Positions 35,247 to 46,835 of a stretch of 64,000 nt of DNA are shown piece after piece. Every line of letters starts with the position of its first letter. Position 1 is the stretch's first letter. The position numbers and the translations under genes are program-made. The stretch lies in NCBI GenBank assembly GCA_022478985.1, contig JAKSZP010000018.1:62001-126000 (forward strand), given 5' to 3'. Below the pieces are notes generated by a model. The model searched no databases and had not been told where the DNA came from. It saw nothing but the letters and a program-made list of their open reading frames with translations. This stretch comes from Massospora cicadina. Lineage: Eukaryota; Entomophthoromycota; Entomophthoromycetes; Entomophthorales; Entomophthoraceae.

Positions 35247-35808
35247 TGTTGTAAAATCAGTGGAATTGTCAATATACGCCGTGGGAGATTTTGCACAGGG
35301 TGTGGCCCACTGAGCAATAGAACCAACAATATGACGATCACTGCCCTTCAAAACAACAAAATAAACTAATTTATTAATATGGAGCACTTTCTCCCACTAT
35401 ACTCTTTATTTAATATATTAAACACAGCGGATCCTTGCTGTTTCACTCTTCTCAACTTTATTAACAACCTCCTCTCTCTTAAAAGCCCATCTTGCTTATA
35501 TACATCAGCTGCAGATGATACTGCTCTCATAGCTTGGACTATTCTGTTCCACTGAATCTCCTCGTTTAGGCTTGTTATTCTTTATTTCTTGATCGCCCTA
35601 ATTGTAGGTGATTTAATTTATATTTGTTAAATGTCCACATTGCATTATCGCCTTATTTTAGAGGCAATCCAATAATAAACCCATTATATCACAATATTTC
35701 CTTGTCTTAAGGCACTCAAATAATTGTAACTGATGTAATTTCAATGGGTTCTTCCCAATCTGCCTAATTGTCCTAAGATTATCATCCAGTCATATCAGAA
35801 TCACTACA
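35247..35808 (-). repeat. 3' LTR of Gypsy-4
   Basis: 562 bp, TGTTGTAAAA to CAGAATCACTACA. The complement of a purine tract (TTACCCCCTCCTTG) follows on its inner side at 35,809. Confidence 0.85.
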
Positions 35809-35939
35809 TTACCCCCTCCTTGACTGGACGATAAGGCTCATATTGCTTGTATGGTCGGATGAACTTTGTGTGTGCTTGGTTAATGATCCACCCACTCGCA
35901 GGGTCCTTGATGGTATATTGTTGACTCCAGTTTTCTCTA

Positions 35940-38420
35940 TAACTTTGAATGGACCAATCCAAATACTGGCCAGCTTGGGTTTCTACCTGAACACATTTTG
36001 GTCATGGAAAATAACCATATCGCCTTCTTTGAACTGTTTAACACACTACAATGGACCTGATTGGCATCTTGATTCCTGATCTTCTTAGCTAAGCTGAAAG
36101 AATATTCTTCAGTTTGTAATTTGATCAGAGTGTTTGTAAGGCTAGTCAAATAGCAGTGGGGTTCCATTCTGCTAGCGTCTTCTACACACGAATAAAGTAA
36201 CACTGGAAGAGCCAGGTGTTGGCCATATAGTAGTTGGAAAGGGCTCTTCCCCATGGCAGAATGATAACTAATGTTATAGATAAACATGGCAGTGGAAAAG
36301 AGAGAACTCAATCAGAAGGCTAATCTGTTACTGTATTTTCGTACTATGTTCACCAAAGTTCCATTCACCCATTTGACCATTCCATTAGATTTGGGTTGGT
36401 ATGGAGTTGTCAGAACTCCGCAGATACCCATAAGCTTGTTCAGTTTGGGGAGGATTTGCGAGGTAAAGTTGGTTCCATTTTTCAGTGAGAATGAACTGAG
36501 GGCAGCCGCAACGCTGAATAGTGCATTCCATTATGAACTTGGTCACTGTAACTGCCCCAAATCCTGTATAACCCTTGCTTTGACTCACCAGGTCAAGTGG
36601 TCAATAGCCATCAGAATGTACTTACATTGGTTATCTCCTGTTAGTAAGGGACCACCGACATCAAGGGAAACTGTATGCCAAGCAAAATGTGGTTTCACTA
36701 CTTAATGTAAAGTCTTAGGGTGGAATGGCTTCTCCACTTGGCACTGATGGCAACAGGAAATAATTTCAAGCACATCGAAGTTCATGATTTCCCAATAGTA
36801 CTGAGGGTGCAACAACTCCATTGTCTTTCACACTCCACCATGTCTGACTGCCTTGTGGGCGCTCATAATAATTCCTGTCCATGCTGAGGGTCATGGAAAA
36901 TTCACTGTAGAATTGCTGATCCACTTTTACAAGTCCCCATTCTGTTAAATGGTATTTGTTTTCATTTCATTTAATGCTTTAATCACTTGGGGCGGTTCAT
37001 TGTCGTACTTTCCACTGAGCATTTTGTCTAACATTATGTCACTTAAATCTGCTATAACTGCAATTGTTGACATATCATAAGCAATCAGCATTCTGGTGTT
37101 TTGCTCCTGGTTGATGAAGAATTTCAAAGTTTTAAGCTTGCAGCTTAAGATCCCATAGGGCTAGCCTCCCCTCAGGTTCTCTCAAATTCTGCAACCAGCA
37201 TAACGATGCATGATCCGTTACAACCTTAAACTTTACTCCATAAAAATGGACTTAAAACTGCTTATATGCATAAATCACTGCTAAGCACTCTCACTTGATT
37301 ACAGTGTAATTTCGTTCATGGCAATTCAAGCTACAACTGCAGTACGCCATAGGGGTGGTCCTCCCACTCATCATCCTTCTGAGACAGAACAGCCTCAACA
37401 GCGGAGAGTGATGCATCCATCTGCACTATAGATTCCTTATCAAAATTAGGGTAGCGCAACATGGGCGCACTGATTAGTGCCATTCAAAGTGTATCAAAAG
37501 CACATTGGCGCCATTCCGTCCATTCAAAGATGACATCCTTCTTTAGTAGCTCAAACAGTGGACCTCCAATGCAACTTGAAATCGATATATGAAGCATCAG
37601 TAATAACCCACCATCCCCAAAAAACCTGAATGTCCCGCTTACTAACTGGTTTAATCATCTTCCAGATAGCCTCCACTTTGGCGGGTTGTAGTCTTAGTCC
37701 AGTCACATCCACCACAAAACTGAGGTACTCCAGCTGATCCTTGAAAAAGTGGCATTTTGGGGTTTGACCTTAATATTGGCCTCAGACAGTTGGCAAAATA
37801 CTTCTTCCAAATGGGTAAGGTGTTCAGTAAATGTGCGCGAGAAGACGTAAATATTGTCAAGGTACATGAGTACACACACAACTTCAGATCACCCAGAATG
37901 GTGTCCATTGCTTGTTGGAACATATCTGGGGCATTACATAGCCCTTGCAGCATCTGAGTTGGTTGGAAATGCCCTTTGGATGTGATTACAGTGCATTTTT
38001 CTTGTTCTGCCAAGGGCAACTCAATTTTCCAATAACCGGATATCAAATCCATTGCCAATAAGTAGTGAGCTCCATCTAACCAATCCAGCGCATCATCAAT
38101 CCGCAGAAGAGGGTATGAGTCTTTTTTGGTGACACTATTGAGCTTCCAGTAGTCACTTACTATGCAGTTAGTACCATCATTCTTAACAATTAGGACAGGT
38201 GAAGCCCTGGACTCTTAAATGGCTCAATCATTCCCTGTTCTAGCAGCTTATCAATCTCCTCAGTGACGACTTCTTCAGCTGCCCTTGATTGGCGGATTGG
38301 CCAAGACCTGATGGGGGGATGATCCCCAGTGTCCAGCTAATGAACAACCCCCTTAGCGCACCCTAAATCATGATTGTCAACAGCAAAAATCTATGTGTAT
38401 TTTTGAAATAAAGCTTCCGC
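35940..38420 (-). pseudogene. pol of Gypsy-4: RT, RNase H, integrase (broken)
   Basis: RT near 38,060-37,700: MDLISGYWKIELPLAEQE, QGLCNAPDMFQQAMD, ILGDLKL, after which a frameshift destroys the catalytic box. RNase H around 37,500-37,200 is readable only in pieces. Integrase at about 36,760-35,940: a CHQCQVEK-like zinc finger remnant, MAIDHLT-type sequence, then YNISYHSAMGKSPFQLLYG near 36,250 and VLLYSCVEDA. ORFs 36,311-35,937 and 38,058-37,651 are the main remnants. Confidence 0.8.
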
Positions 38421-38459
38421 CTGATCCTTTTGGTATTCTAATAACCCCATTCAATTCTC

Positions 38460-39310
38460 TCATGATATGACTGCCATTACACCAAGATGCAGTTTGATGG
38501 GCAGACCAAATTCATCCAGAGACCTGAACTTGTAAACCTGGTTGACCTCCCCAACTGGATTCAAATGTAGATATGCTATAATTTGATGCCAGTGGATTCG
38601 AATTGATATTTTCTGAAGATTTGCTATCAATACCTTGATATCCCCATGGCCTGGAAGTATGATGACTGGAGCACGTGAGGGCTCAAGCCACAATTGCTGA
38701 TAATGCCCACTGATCTCCCCATAGATCTCAGCTGGCACTTCCACCTCTAACTCAGTGTCTACTATTACTTGATGTCCAGAGGGAATGGATATAGCTCTAG
38801 TTGCTCTAAGCGGTAGCCCCTGATATTCATATATCTGATGAGGAAGGGCCCGAGTTTTCCCTTTTAATTGATGATAGCGCACTGGAATCACCCCATCGCT
38901 GTATTCAAGGTTGATTTGTCCCATATGCATTGCGCCCTTTGACACTCCGCTGGAGGTAAAATAAATTGGGATCTGCTATCCCAAAATAGCTAGGTCTCTT
39001 ACATCATGTTATTAACAGCCCCATAGTGTCGCATAAAAACAGTCCCAATAAATAGATTGTAGTTGCTATTTGGGAATACTACCACCGGAGCCACAACAAC
39101 AATGGATCCAAACTGCAAGGGAAGCGCGCTATATGCTCCCTCAGAGACCGTGGTTTACACTCTAGCAGTCCCATACACCATCTGGTGGTCTATGTCAGGT
39201 TTTAAAGACAACTTAGCCACCAACTTAGTGGAGACATGGTTAACAGGAGCACCCAGATCAAATATGGCTCATACTTGGGTTTTGGCTACCACAATGTCAC
39301 AGTAAGTGCA
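38460..39310 (-). pseudogene. Protease and linker of Gypsy-4 (broken)
   Basis: The open stretch 38,945-38,460 encodes the protease-RT linker (MGQINLEYSDGVIPVRYHQL, RAISIPSGHQVIVDTELEVE, VPAEIYGEISG), nearly the same as in Gypsy-3 and Gypsy-5. The protease itself (39,310-38,960) is frameshifted, with YGTARV, EGAYSALPLQFGS-type remnants and no safe DTG. Confidence 0.7.
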
Positions 39311-40437
39311 CTTTAAGTAAGATGAATGCTGGCTAATTACTATGTGTACATTCAGCGGTTCAAGTTTTCCCAGGATACTTATAATAACCAGACTAACTGT
39401 AGGATACTCTGTTATAATAGCATCCACTGGAAGGGCGACCTCTACTCCTCTTAGAGACAACGCATTTGCAAACGGTTTTAGCTGATCTGATGGACTTTGG
39501 TCAAACATTTGACAAGCATAAGTCTTTGGCTGCTCCATAAACACCGCGTCCGCTCTTTTTTGACTTGTTATTGAGTCAGCACATTTATCCCCCAACTGGC
39601 TGTTGGTAGAAGAATGTATCGTCATACTGGGAGGCTTCTGCTGCAAATACTATAGTAGATTCAGGTGGGACGTATCAATTTGAGATAGAGGAAGTAGAGA
39701 GTTCCATCTAGACTCTGCTCTGACTTTTCCTTGATAACTTTGATCCTGTTGTACGTAAGGGATCCGTTGATTGGGTCATCATCATCCCATATGCCCAGTG
39801 AAACTGCAATTAAAACAACTTACTCCATAGGGCCTATGTCTGTGTTTAATATAAGTTGGCCCACTTGTAAGGTTATTCCAAAGATGTTCAGCGTAACCAG
39901 CCCCACATTGGTAGAACACCTGCTGTGGATCAGCGTATTTAGGGCTGAAACAGTAGTTGGTCATTTGTTGCTCAGCAGTTATGGGATAGATCCTGGACTT
40001 CAGTGAGTAACCTGGTGGAACCTGCACCAAATGGTTGATTCCACCCACATGATTAAGGTTGACAATGGCGACAGTGTGAATCTGTTTATTATTGGGTGGA
40101 GGATGAGTTACAGCTAAGTAACGCACAAACTGAACAAGTTTAAGAAGAGGTACATCATCCTCCAACAATGAGGCCATGACATTGTAAAGTTCAGGTATGG
40201 TTTCACCGCAGAGGACATTGCAATGCACACATCAACTTTAGATAAAATCCCTGCCCCAATCAACACATGGGCTTCTTCTGTAAATCGCTCAGCAAATGCG
40301 TTGAGAGTCTCATTTCACTGAAACCCAATGGTCAGGAACTAATGGTGGCAGCTTATCACTTAAAACTTCCTGGGGAAGCCCTGCCTGTCTTTTGAGCACA
40401 GTGTCCAATGCAAGATTTAATTACTCATATGCAACAG
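39269..40437 (-). pseudogene. gag of Gypsy-4 (5' end missing)
   Basis: From 40,437 downward: capsid-like sequence PELYNVMASLLEDDVPLLKLVQ at about 40,200-40,120 and the zinc knuckle start CFNCSFTGHMG at about 39,790-39,825, whose last Cys is not seen. The N-terminal part and start codon were lost at the junction with Gypsy-5. Confidence 0.7.
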
Positions 40438-40900
40438 TCTCACGATTCCAATATGACTGGATGATAAGCTCTAAGTCAATATGGCAGAATGGATGGAATC
40501 TGCTGGAATTGAACTGGTACTGGGAATTTAAGCGCTTCAAAATGAGGCATTTGCGAATCAAGAGGATTTATGCCAAGATTTGATACAAATGAGAGTAAGT
40601 CGAAAATGGAAGCAGAAGAGAAGAGACCAAGCTGAGGATGCATCCAGCTGGGGAACCAAAGTATAAAAAGTCTGATGGAAGATAAAAAGGGGAGGTTTTT
40701 ACAAGAAGAGGAGCGCGCAGATAAGTCTGCAATTGATATTAAAATAAAGGTCTAAATAAGGGGCAATAGCTCCATACATATTTTATTAAAGTATTATTAT
40801 AAATCGGCGATCCTCATATAATATGATTTGGTTGCTCAGTGGCTCATACCCTGTGCAAAACCAACTCGGCAGAATTGAGCTCAAACGCCAAGAATTAACA
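40438..40900 (+). repeat. 5' LTR of Gypsy-5
   Basis: Begins TCTCACGATTCC (the partner LTR begins TGTCATGATTCC) and ends GAATTAACA. It holds a TATAAAA box at 40,662-40,668 and AATAAA at 40,743-40,748, which would give U3, R and U5. Confidence 0.85.
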
Positions 40901-40901
40901 G

Positions 40902-40920
40902 TGGTGCTCACTACAGGGGG
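40902..40920 (+). promoter_or_regulatory. Primer-binding site of Gypsy-5
   Basis: TGGTGCTCACTACAGGGG begins two bases after the LTR end, identical over 18 bases to the Gypsy-1 site at 12-29. Confidence 0.85.
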
Positions 40921-40968
40921 CCCACTAAGCAACATAGTTGAAAAAATACAGAAAGCAGATTACTCTAC

Positions 40969-41990
40969 AATGAGGAGTCCTCCTCCATTCTGACAGCAAC
41001 CCTGCTCGCAGTATATAATAGAAGAAGTTCTTTTATGAATACAAGCTGTGGAACAGCAACTGAACAAAGAAAGGGGAGTTGCCAGAAATTGCAACAACAA
41101 TATGAAATGCTGCAACAGTTGATCAACACAGTTTGCAGAGCAAAGTGAATTTGTTCATATTGAGAAATTACCTCCTTTCAGTCGTGATGGGAACCTACAC
41201 GGTTACTTTAAGCGGTTTGAATTTGCTGTGGAAGGAGCTACAGATCGACAAAAAGTGAAATTGTTGCTGTCCGCTTTGGATGTGGAAAGCGCTGATCAGG
41301 TGACCTGCTATCTTCCCAACAGCTCGGTATCTTATGCACAAGTAAAAGCAATTATCATCTGGCTGTTTGGGGGCGCTACCAAGATGTGTTAACAAAAAGC
41401 CAACTTTATGACTATACAGTTTGACCAAAACGAATCTCTGTCAGAATTTGCTGAGCAGTTTTTGGTGGAAGCACACGTTCTGCTTGGGGCCAATATCTTA
41501 ACCACTGAAGATGTAAGTATAGCAATGATGGTGGCTGTCAAACCATATCAGGAACTATATAATGCTATGTCCCATGTGTTGGATGGGGATACCAGACTTA
41601 TTCAGATTGTGAATGCCTTACAGTGGCTCTCCACCACAAACAGCGCCCCCAATGTAGCCCGAAAAATTGCTGTTGCCCCCGCTCCAACCCTTGTGGAGTA
41701 TAGGCACAGCGACTGGGTTATCAGCTGCTGGAATGTATTTGTCCCTCATATGAGTCAATATACCCTTTCCAGCCCAGGTACGCTTCCCCAGTTCATCCGC
41801 GACCTTGGAACCTTACCTGCAATTATTGGCCTGGGTCTTCCGCCCCAAACTATAGATGCGCACCTTTCATGAACACTTGCTTCCAGTGTGGACAAAGAGG
41901 GCATTATGCAGCCAATTGCCCTAGTCAACCACATGTGTATGCAATGCCAACTAGGATAATTGAGCAGGGAAAAGCTCGAGCGGAGTAGAG
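40969..41990 (+). pseudogene. gag of Gypsy-5 (lightly broken)
   Basis: Capsid core FAVEGATDRQKVKLLLSALD, ADQVTCYLPNSSVSYAQVK and IIIWLFGGATK at about 41,215-41,390, then FDQNESLSEFAEQFLVEAHV at about 41,423-41,480. The zinc knuckle CFQCGQRGHYAANC is complete at about 41,878-41,920, in a different frame from the preceding 153-residue ORF, so a frameshift lies just before it. One stop at about 41,389 and early stops near 41,000 also interrupt it. Confidence 0.8.
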
Positions 41991-42339
41991 ATGGGATGCT
42001 CTAGCTCCGCTAAGTCCATATCACTTGTCCCCAACAATCCCCAAACATCTTTTTGGGTAGAAATTAACCCTCAATCGGATGATGTGTTATACCAGCAGCT
42101 TTCATTGGATACCCCTGCTTCCGCTTCCATGAGTAAAGGCTCACCCCATCAGGCTGAGCTTTGCCAGGATGTGCAGAAGCCATATGTGTGGCAGATCCTG
42201 GAACAGACTGGCATTAGCAACCGGATCCTTCACTGAACATCACTCCTTTAGTAGGGGTTACCATAGCCATTCTGGTGGAGAAAATCGCTAGGGAGTATCC
42301 TCAGTTGGCAAGGGCATTTCTTCTTTTTTGAGTAGCACA

Positions 42340-45300
42340 AAGCCCTTGAATGTACAAGCAATACACACCAATGATTCTTCTTACTCAGAATGTACTTATT
42401 GCAATATATTCGTTCAAAACACGAAAATCCGCGCTATCATAGACATGGGAGCACCTGTGAACATAGTCTCCACTCGGTTGGTGGCTAAACTTATGTTGAA
42501 ACTGGATGTGGACCATTGCGTAGTATATGGGACCGTGGGAATGCACAGCACTGTGTTGGAAGGAGCATATAGCGCGTTGCCTCTATGATTTGGGTCAGTT
42601 CAGGTGTCTGCTCCAGCGGTGGTTTTGCCAAATAACCACTATGATATGTTAATTGGCGCGGCTTTCATGAGGAAATTTGGCGTTGTGATAGATATGGCGG
42701 AAGAAACCCTTACCATATTTGGTCAACAAATTCCAGTATATTTTTCCTCTGGTGGAATCCCAACGGATCCAGTCCACTCCAGCCAGATCAATCTAGCATA
42801 CAGTGATGGAGTAATCCCTGTTTGCTACCAGCGACTGAGTCAGCGGACCAAGATCCTTCCCAACCAGATATATGAGTATAAGGGAATCCCACTTTGAGCA
42901 ACGCGCCCTTTAAGCTTACCGTCTGGACACCAGGGCATAATAGGGACTGGGCTCAAAATTGAAGTCCCTAAGGGGCTTTATGGAGAAATCCTGGCGCCTC
43001 ATCAGCACTTGTGGCTCAAACCACATGTGGCTCCAGGGTTATTGTTTCCTGGGAATGGGGAGGTGAAGGTGCTGCTCGCGAACCTACAGAAGGAGACAAT
43101 AACAATCAGGCGGCACCAAGTGGTGGCTTACCTACACTTTGTTCCTATTGGGGAAGTTTGTCATATTCATGACTTTGGCTCATGGGAAGATCTCAGATTA
43201 CCAGCTCACTCCTCATTTGGCATACTGACTGTAGTACCATGGGAAGCGCTCACGGGATTATCAGCGGAACAACAAGATAAGGCTATGGCCTTATTTGAAA
43301 AGTATTGGGATATTTTTGCTAATGATGATCATGACCTGGGGTGCGCTCAAGGGGTGGTACATTGGATAGATATGGGGGATCACCCTCCCATTTGTTCATG
43401 ACCCATTAGACGTTCAAAAGCAGTGGAAGAGGTTGTCTCCAATGAAGTAGATAAACTTATTGAGCAAGGAATGCTAGAGCCATCAAACAGTCCGTGGGCG
43501 TCACCTGTGCTCATTGTAAAGAAGAAGGATGGCACAAATTGAGTGGTTATTGACTATCATAAACTCAATAATGTAACAAAGAAGGATTCTTACCCTCTTC
43601 TGCGGATTGATGATGCATTAGACTGATTGGGTGGGGCGAACTATTTTTCTGCCATGGATCTGATCTTGGGGTATTGGCAGATCAAATTGCCATTAATGGA
43701 ATGGGAGAAATGTGTGATCATCACCTTGAGAGGATTGTTCCAGCTGATGCGCATGCTGCAAGGGTTGTGTAATGCTCCAGCTACGTTCCAGCATGCCATG
43801 GATATGATTTTAGGTGATTTAAAGCTGTCCTGCATCTTAGTTTACCTTGATGACATCAATGTGTTTTTGCGGACATTTACAGAGCACCTAGACCACTTGG
43901 AGCAAGTGTTTCAGCGCCTCGCCGCTGCTAATATCAAAATTAAGCCTCAAAAGTGCCATTTCTTTAAGGAGCAATTAGAATACCTCAGGTTTGTCATGGA
44001 TTCACATGGGCTTAAACTGCAGCTGGCTAAAGTGGAAGTGATAAGCAGGATGACTCGCCCAGTGAATAAGCGGGACATTCAAGTGTTTCTGGGAATGGTT
44101 GGGTATTACTGACGGTTCATTCCCAATTTCAGCTGCATTGGGGCCCCGCTTTTTGAGCTATTAAAGAAAAATGCTTCTTTCAATTGGATGGAATGATGCC
44201 AGAACGCTTTTGATGTATTGCATACCGCGTTAGCAAGCGCACCCATTTTGCAATACCCCAACTTTGATAAGCCATTCATAGTGCAAATGGATGCCTCGCT
44301 CTCTGCTATAGGGGCAGTATTATCTCAGAAGGACGATGATGGCGTGGAGCATCCTGTTGCCTTCTGTAGTCAAAGTTTGAACTGTCAAAATGGAACTACA
44401 CTGTTACTGAGTGAGAATGTTTAGTGGTAATTTACGCTTATAAACAGTTTTGAGTATACCTGCATGGGGTATGATTCCAAGTCATAATGGACCATGCTTC
44501 CTTGCGTTGGTTGCAGAATCTGCGTGAACTGGAAGGGCGGCTCACACGTTGGGCGTTGAAGCTGCAAGCATATGATTTTGAGATCTTGCATTGACTGGGA
44601 GCAAAACATCAAAATGTGGATTGTCTCTCTAGGCTGCCAACAGTCGCAATCACAGCGGATCTAGCTGACATAATGTATGAGAAGATGGTGGTAAATAAAT
44701 ACCAGGATGAGCTGCCGCATGTGATCAAGGTACTAGATGGTCTTAGGGCGGATACCTTTCTATGTGAAGGAGAACTATATAAGCGGATTGGCGACCAGAC
44801 GTTGAGTTTCCCTAAGCCTTTGGCCTGACCTGCAATAATTATGGATGCTCATGGGCTGTAGGCCATGGAGGGTTGCGGAAAACACTGGAGATGTTGCAAT
44901 CCTGATACTACTGGGAGAGCATGCATTATGACGTATTGGAAACAATTAGTTGTTGTCATCAGTGTCAAGTGGAAAAACCATTCCATAAGAGAACCACATA
45001 TCAGCTGGTCAAACCCCAGTTTGCTTGGCATACCATTTCTATTGATGTAGTAGGACCTCTGCCAACTAGTACCAATTGGTCCAAATATATTATTGTTGCC
45101 ATAGATCATCTGACTCGATGGGTGGAGGCCAGGGCCATCAACGATTTGGGCGCGGTTACTACTGCCAAATTCATCATGGAGTGTGTTATACAGTGACATG
45201 GCTGCCCGCAATTCATTTTAATGGATAATGGAACCAATTTCACCTTGCACATTCTGCCAAAGTTGAATGAGCTGATGGCGATCCGTGGGGTTTTGACCAC

Positions 45301-45860
45301 CCCATATCATCCAGAATCTAATGGAATGGTGGAGCGGGTTAATGGAACTTTGGTGAACATCCTCCATAAATTGGTAAATGATTGACCCTTGGAATGGAGC
45401 GCCCTCCTACCCATGGCGGTATTTGCATATAATATCAGCTATCATTTGGCCACTGGTAAGAGCCCATTTCAACTGCTGTATGGTCAACATCCAGCTCTGC
45501 CTGCCTTGCTATATTTGTGTGTAGAGGACACTGGTGGGGTGAATCCTCAGCGATATCTAAATCAACTCACAGATACTTTGATCAAGTTGCAAATGGAAGC
45601 TTACTCCACCAGTCTAGCAAAGAAAATCTATGACCAGGCAGTGACCAGAAGCGCTGGAGCGGTCTTCCATTGTTTGCTGTAGGGGATTACATTTTATTCC
45701 ATGACCAGCATGGATTCAGACAAAAAAATAAGCTCTCCAACATTTGGGTCAGCCTGTTTGAGATTATTGAGAAGACTGGCATGGATGTCTACACAATTAA
45801 GGAACCCGCTGGGGTCAGGTTATCAACTGAGTCCACGGAAAAGTTCCTTTGAGAATACAA
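42340..45860 (+). pseudogene. pol of Gypsy-5: protease, RT, RNase H, integrase (mostly TGA stops)
   Basis: Protease at about 42,430-42,740: IIDMGAPVNIVS (T of DTGA now M), YGTVGMHSTVLEGAYSALPL, HYDMLIGAAF. RT at about 43,420-44,120: MDLILGYWQIKLP, GLCNAPATFQHAMD and a catalytic box read as YLDD, intact. RNase H at about 44,240-44,640: MDASLSAIGAVLSQ, with a one-base indel near 44,390. Integrase at about 44,920-45,690: CHQC finger half, [15 protein letters not shown], and [12 protein letters not shown] keep the D, D, E triad; YNISYHLATGKSPFQLLYG follows. In-frame TGA codons at 42,585, 42,896, 43,399, 43,540, 43,624, 44,110, 44,592, 45,194 and 45,383 sit mainly where relatives encode Arg, Trp or Gln. 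Confidence 0.9.
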
Positions 45861-45884
45861 ACAGTAAGAACTTATCATCCAGTC

Positions 45885-45897
45885 AAGGAGGGGGTAA
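45885..45897 (+). promoter_or_regulatory. Polypurine tract of Gypsy-5
   Basis: AAGGAGGGGGTAA immediately before the 3' LTR start TGTCATGATTCC. The same tract adjoins the LTRs of Gypsy-3 and Gypsy-4. Confidence 0.85.
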
Positions 45898-46364
45898 TGT
45901 CATGATTCCAATATGACTGGACAATAAGCTCTAAGTCAATATGGCAGAATGGATGGAATCCGCTGGAATCAAACTGGTACTGAGAATTTAAGCGCTTCAA
46001 AATGAGGCATTCAGAAAATCAAGAGGATTTATGCTGAGATTTGATACAAATGAGAGTAAGTTGAAAATGGGAAGCAGAAGAGAAGAGTACCAAGCTGAGG
46101 ATGCATCCAGCTGGGGAACCAAAGTATAAAAAGTCTGATGGAAGATAAAAAGGGGGAGGTTTTTACAAGTAGGAGAGCGTACAGATAAGTCTGCAATTAA
46201 TATTAAAATAAAGGTCTAAATAAGGGGCAATAGCTCCATACATATTTTATTAAAGTATTATTATAAATTGGCAGTCCTCATATCATACAATTTGGTTGCT
46301 CAGTGGCTCATACCCTGTGTAAAACCAACTCGGTGGAATTGAGCTCAAATGCCAAGATTTAACA
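45898..46364 (+). repeat. 3' LTR of Gypsy-5
   Basis: Starts TGTCATGATTCC and ends CCAAGATTTAACA; TATAAAA at 46,125-46,131. Partner of 40,438-40,900. Confidence 0.85.
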
Positions 46365-46835
46365 ACTGCCCTTTAAAACAACAAAAAAAAATAATTTAAC
46401 AATATGGAGCACTTTCTCCCACTATACTCTTTATTTATATATCAAACACAGCGGATCCTTGCTGTTTCACTATATTCAACTTTATTAACAACCTCCTCTC
46501 TCTTAATCGGCCATCTTGCTTATATACAGCAGCTTTGTATGATACTGCTCTCATAGCTTGGACTATTTTGCTCCACCGATTCTCCTAATCTCAGCTTGTT
46601 ATTCTTTAGTTCTTGATTGCCCTAATTGTAGGCGATTTAATTTATATTAATCAAATGTTGACATCAACTTATCACCTTATTTTCAGAGGCGATTCAATAA
46701 TAAACCCATTATATCACAATATCATCTCTTCTCAAGGCACTCGAATAATTGTAACTGATATAAATTTTGACGGATTCTTCCCAATCTGCCTTAACTGTCC
46801 CAAGGTTATCATCCAATCATATCAGAATCATGACA
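46365..46835 (-). repeat. Partial 5' LTR of Gypsy-4
   Basis: Aligns with 35,340-35,808 of the left LTR from ACTGCCCTT to CAGAATCATGACA. The first 93 bp are absent and the Gypsy-5 LTR abuts instead. Confidence 0.85.

Larger units (their letters stand above)
40438..46364 (+). mobile_element. Gypsy-5: best-preserved Ty3/Gypsy element, nested in Gypsy-4
   Basis: 5.9 kb with LTRs of 463 and 467 bp (40,438-40,900; 45,898-46,364), a primer-binding site, gag with zinc knuckle, protease, RT, RNase H, integrase, and a purine tract. The LTRs differ at about 7% of positions by eye, nearly all C/T or G/A. Breaks in pol are mostly isolated TGA codons plus a few indels. No target-site duplication is found: AACAG on the left, ACTGC on the right, and host sequence is missing there. 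Confidence 0.92.
35247..46835 (-). mobile_element. Gypsy-4: Ty3/Gypsy element inside LINE-3, itself carrying Gypsy-5
   Basis: Left LTR 35,247-35,808, minus-strand pol and gag to 40,437, then nested Gypsy-5 (40,438-46,364), then a right LTR 46,365-46,835 that lacks its first 93 bp. By comparison with Gypsy-3, about 110 bp of 5' internal sequence including the primer-binding site is also missing at the Gypsy-5 junction. Proteins are closest to Gypsy-3 and Gypsy-5. Confidence 0.85.

Noticed and set aside
42585..45385. Alternative genetic code with TGA as tryptophan
   Set aside because: Relatives have Arg as well as Trp at these positions, TAA/TAG stops and frameshifts occur too, and CHS7 reads normally with TGG for Trp. 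CpG decay of CGA explains it.
40438..46364. RIP (repeat-induced point mutation at CpA)
   Set aside because: Paired TG/CA differences require an ancestral CpG at the same site; CpA-directed mutation would not produce them.
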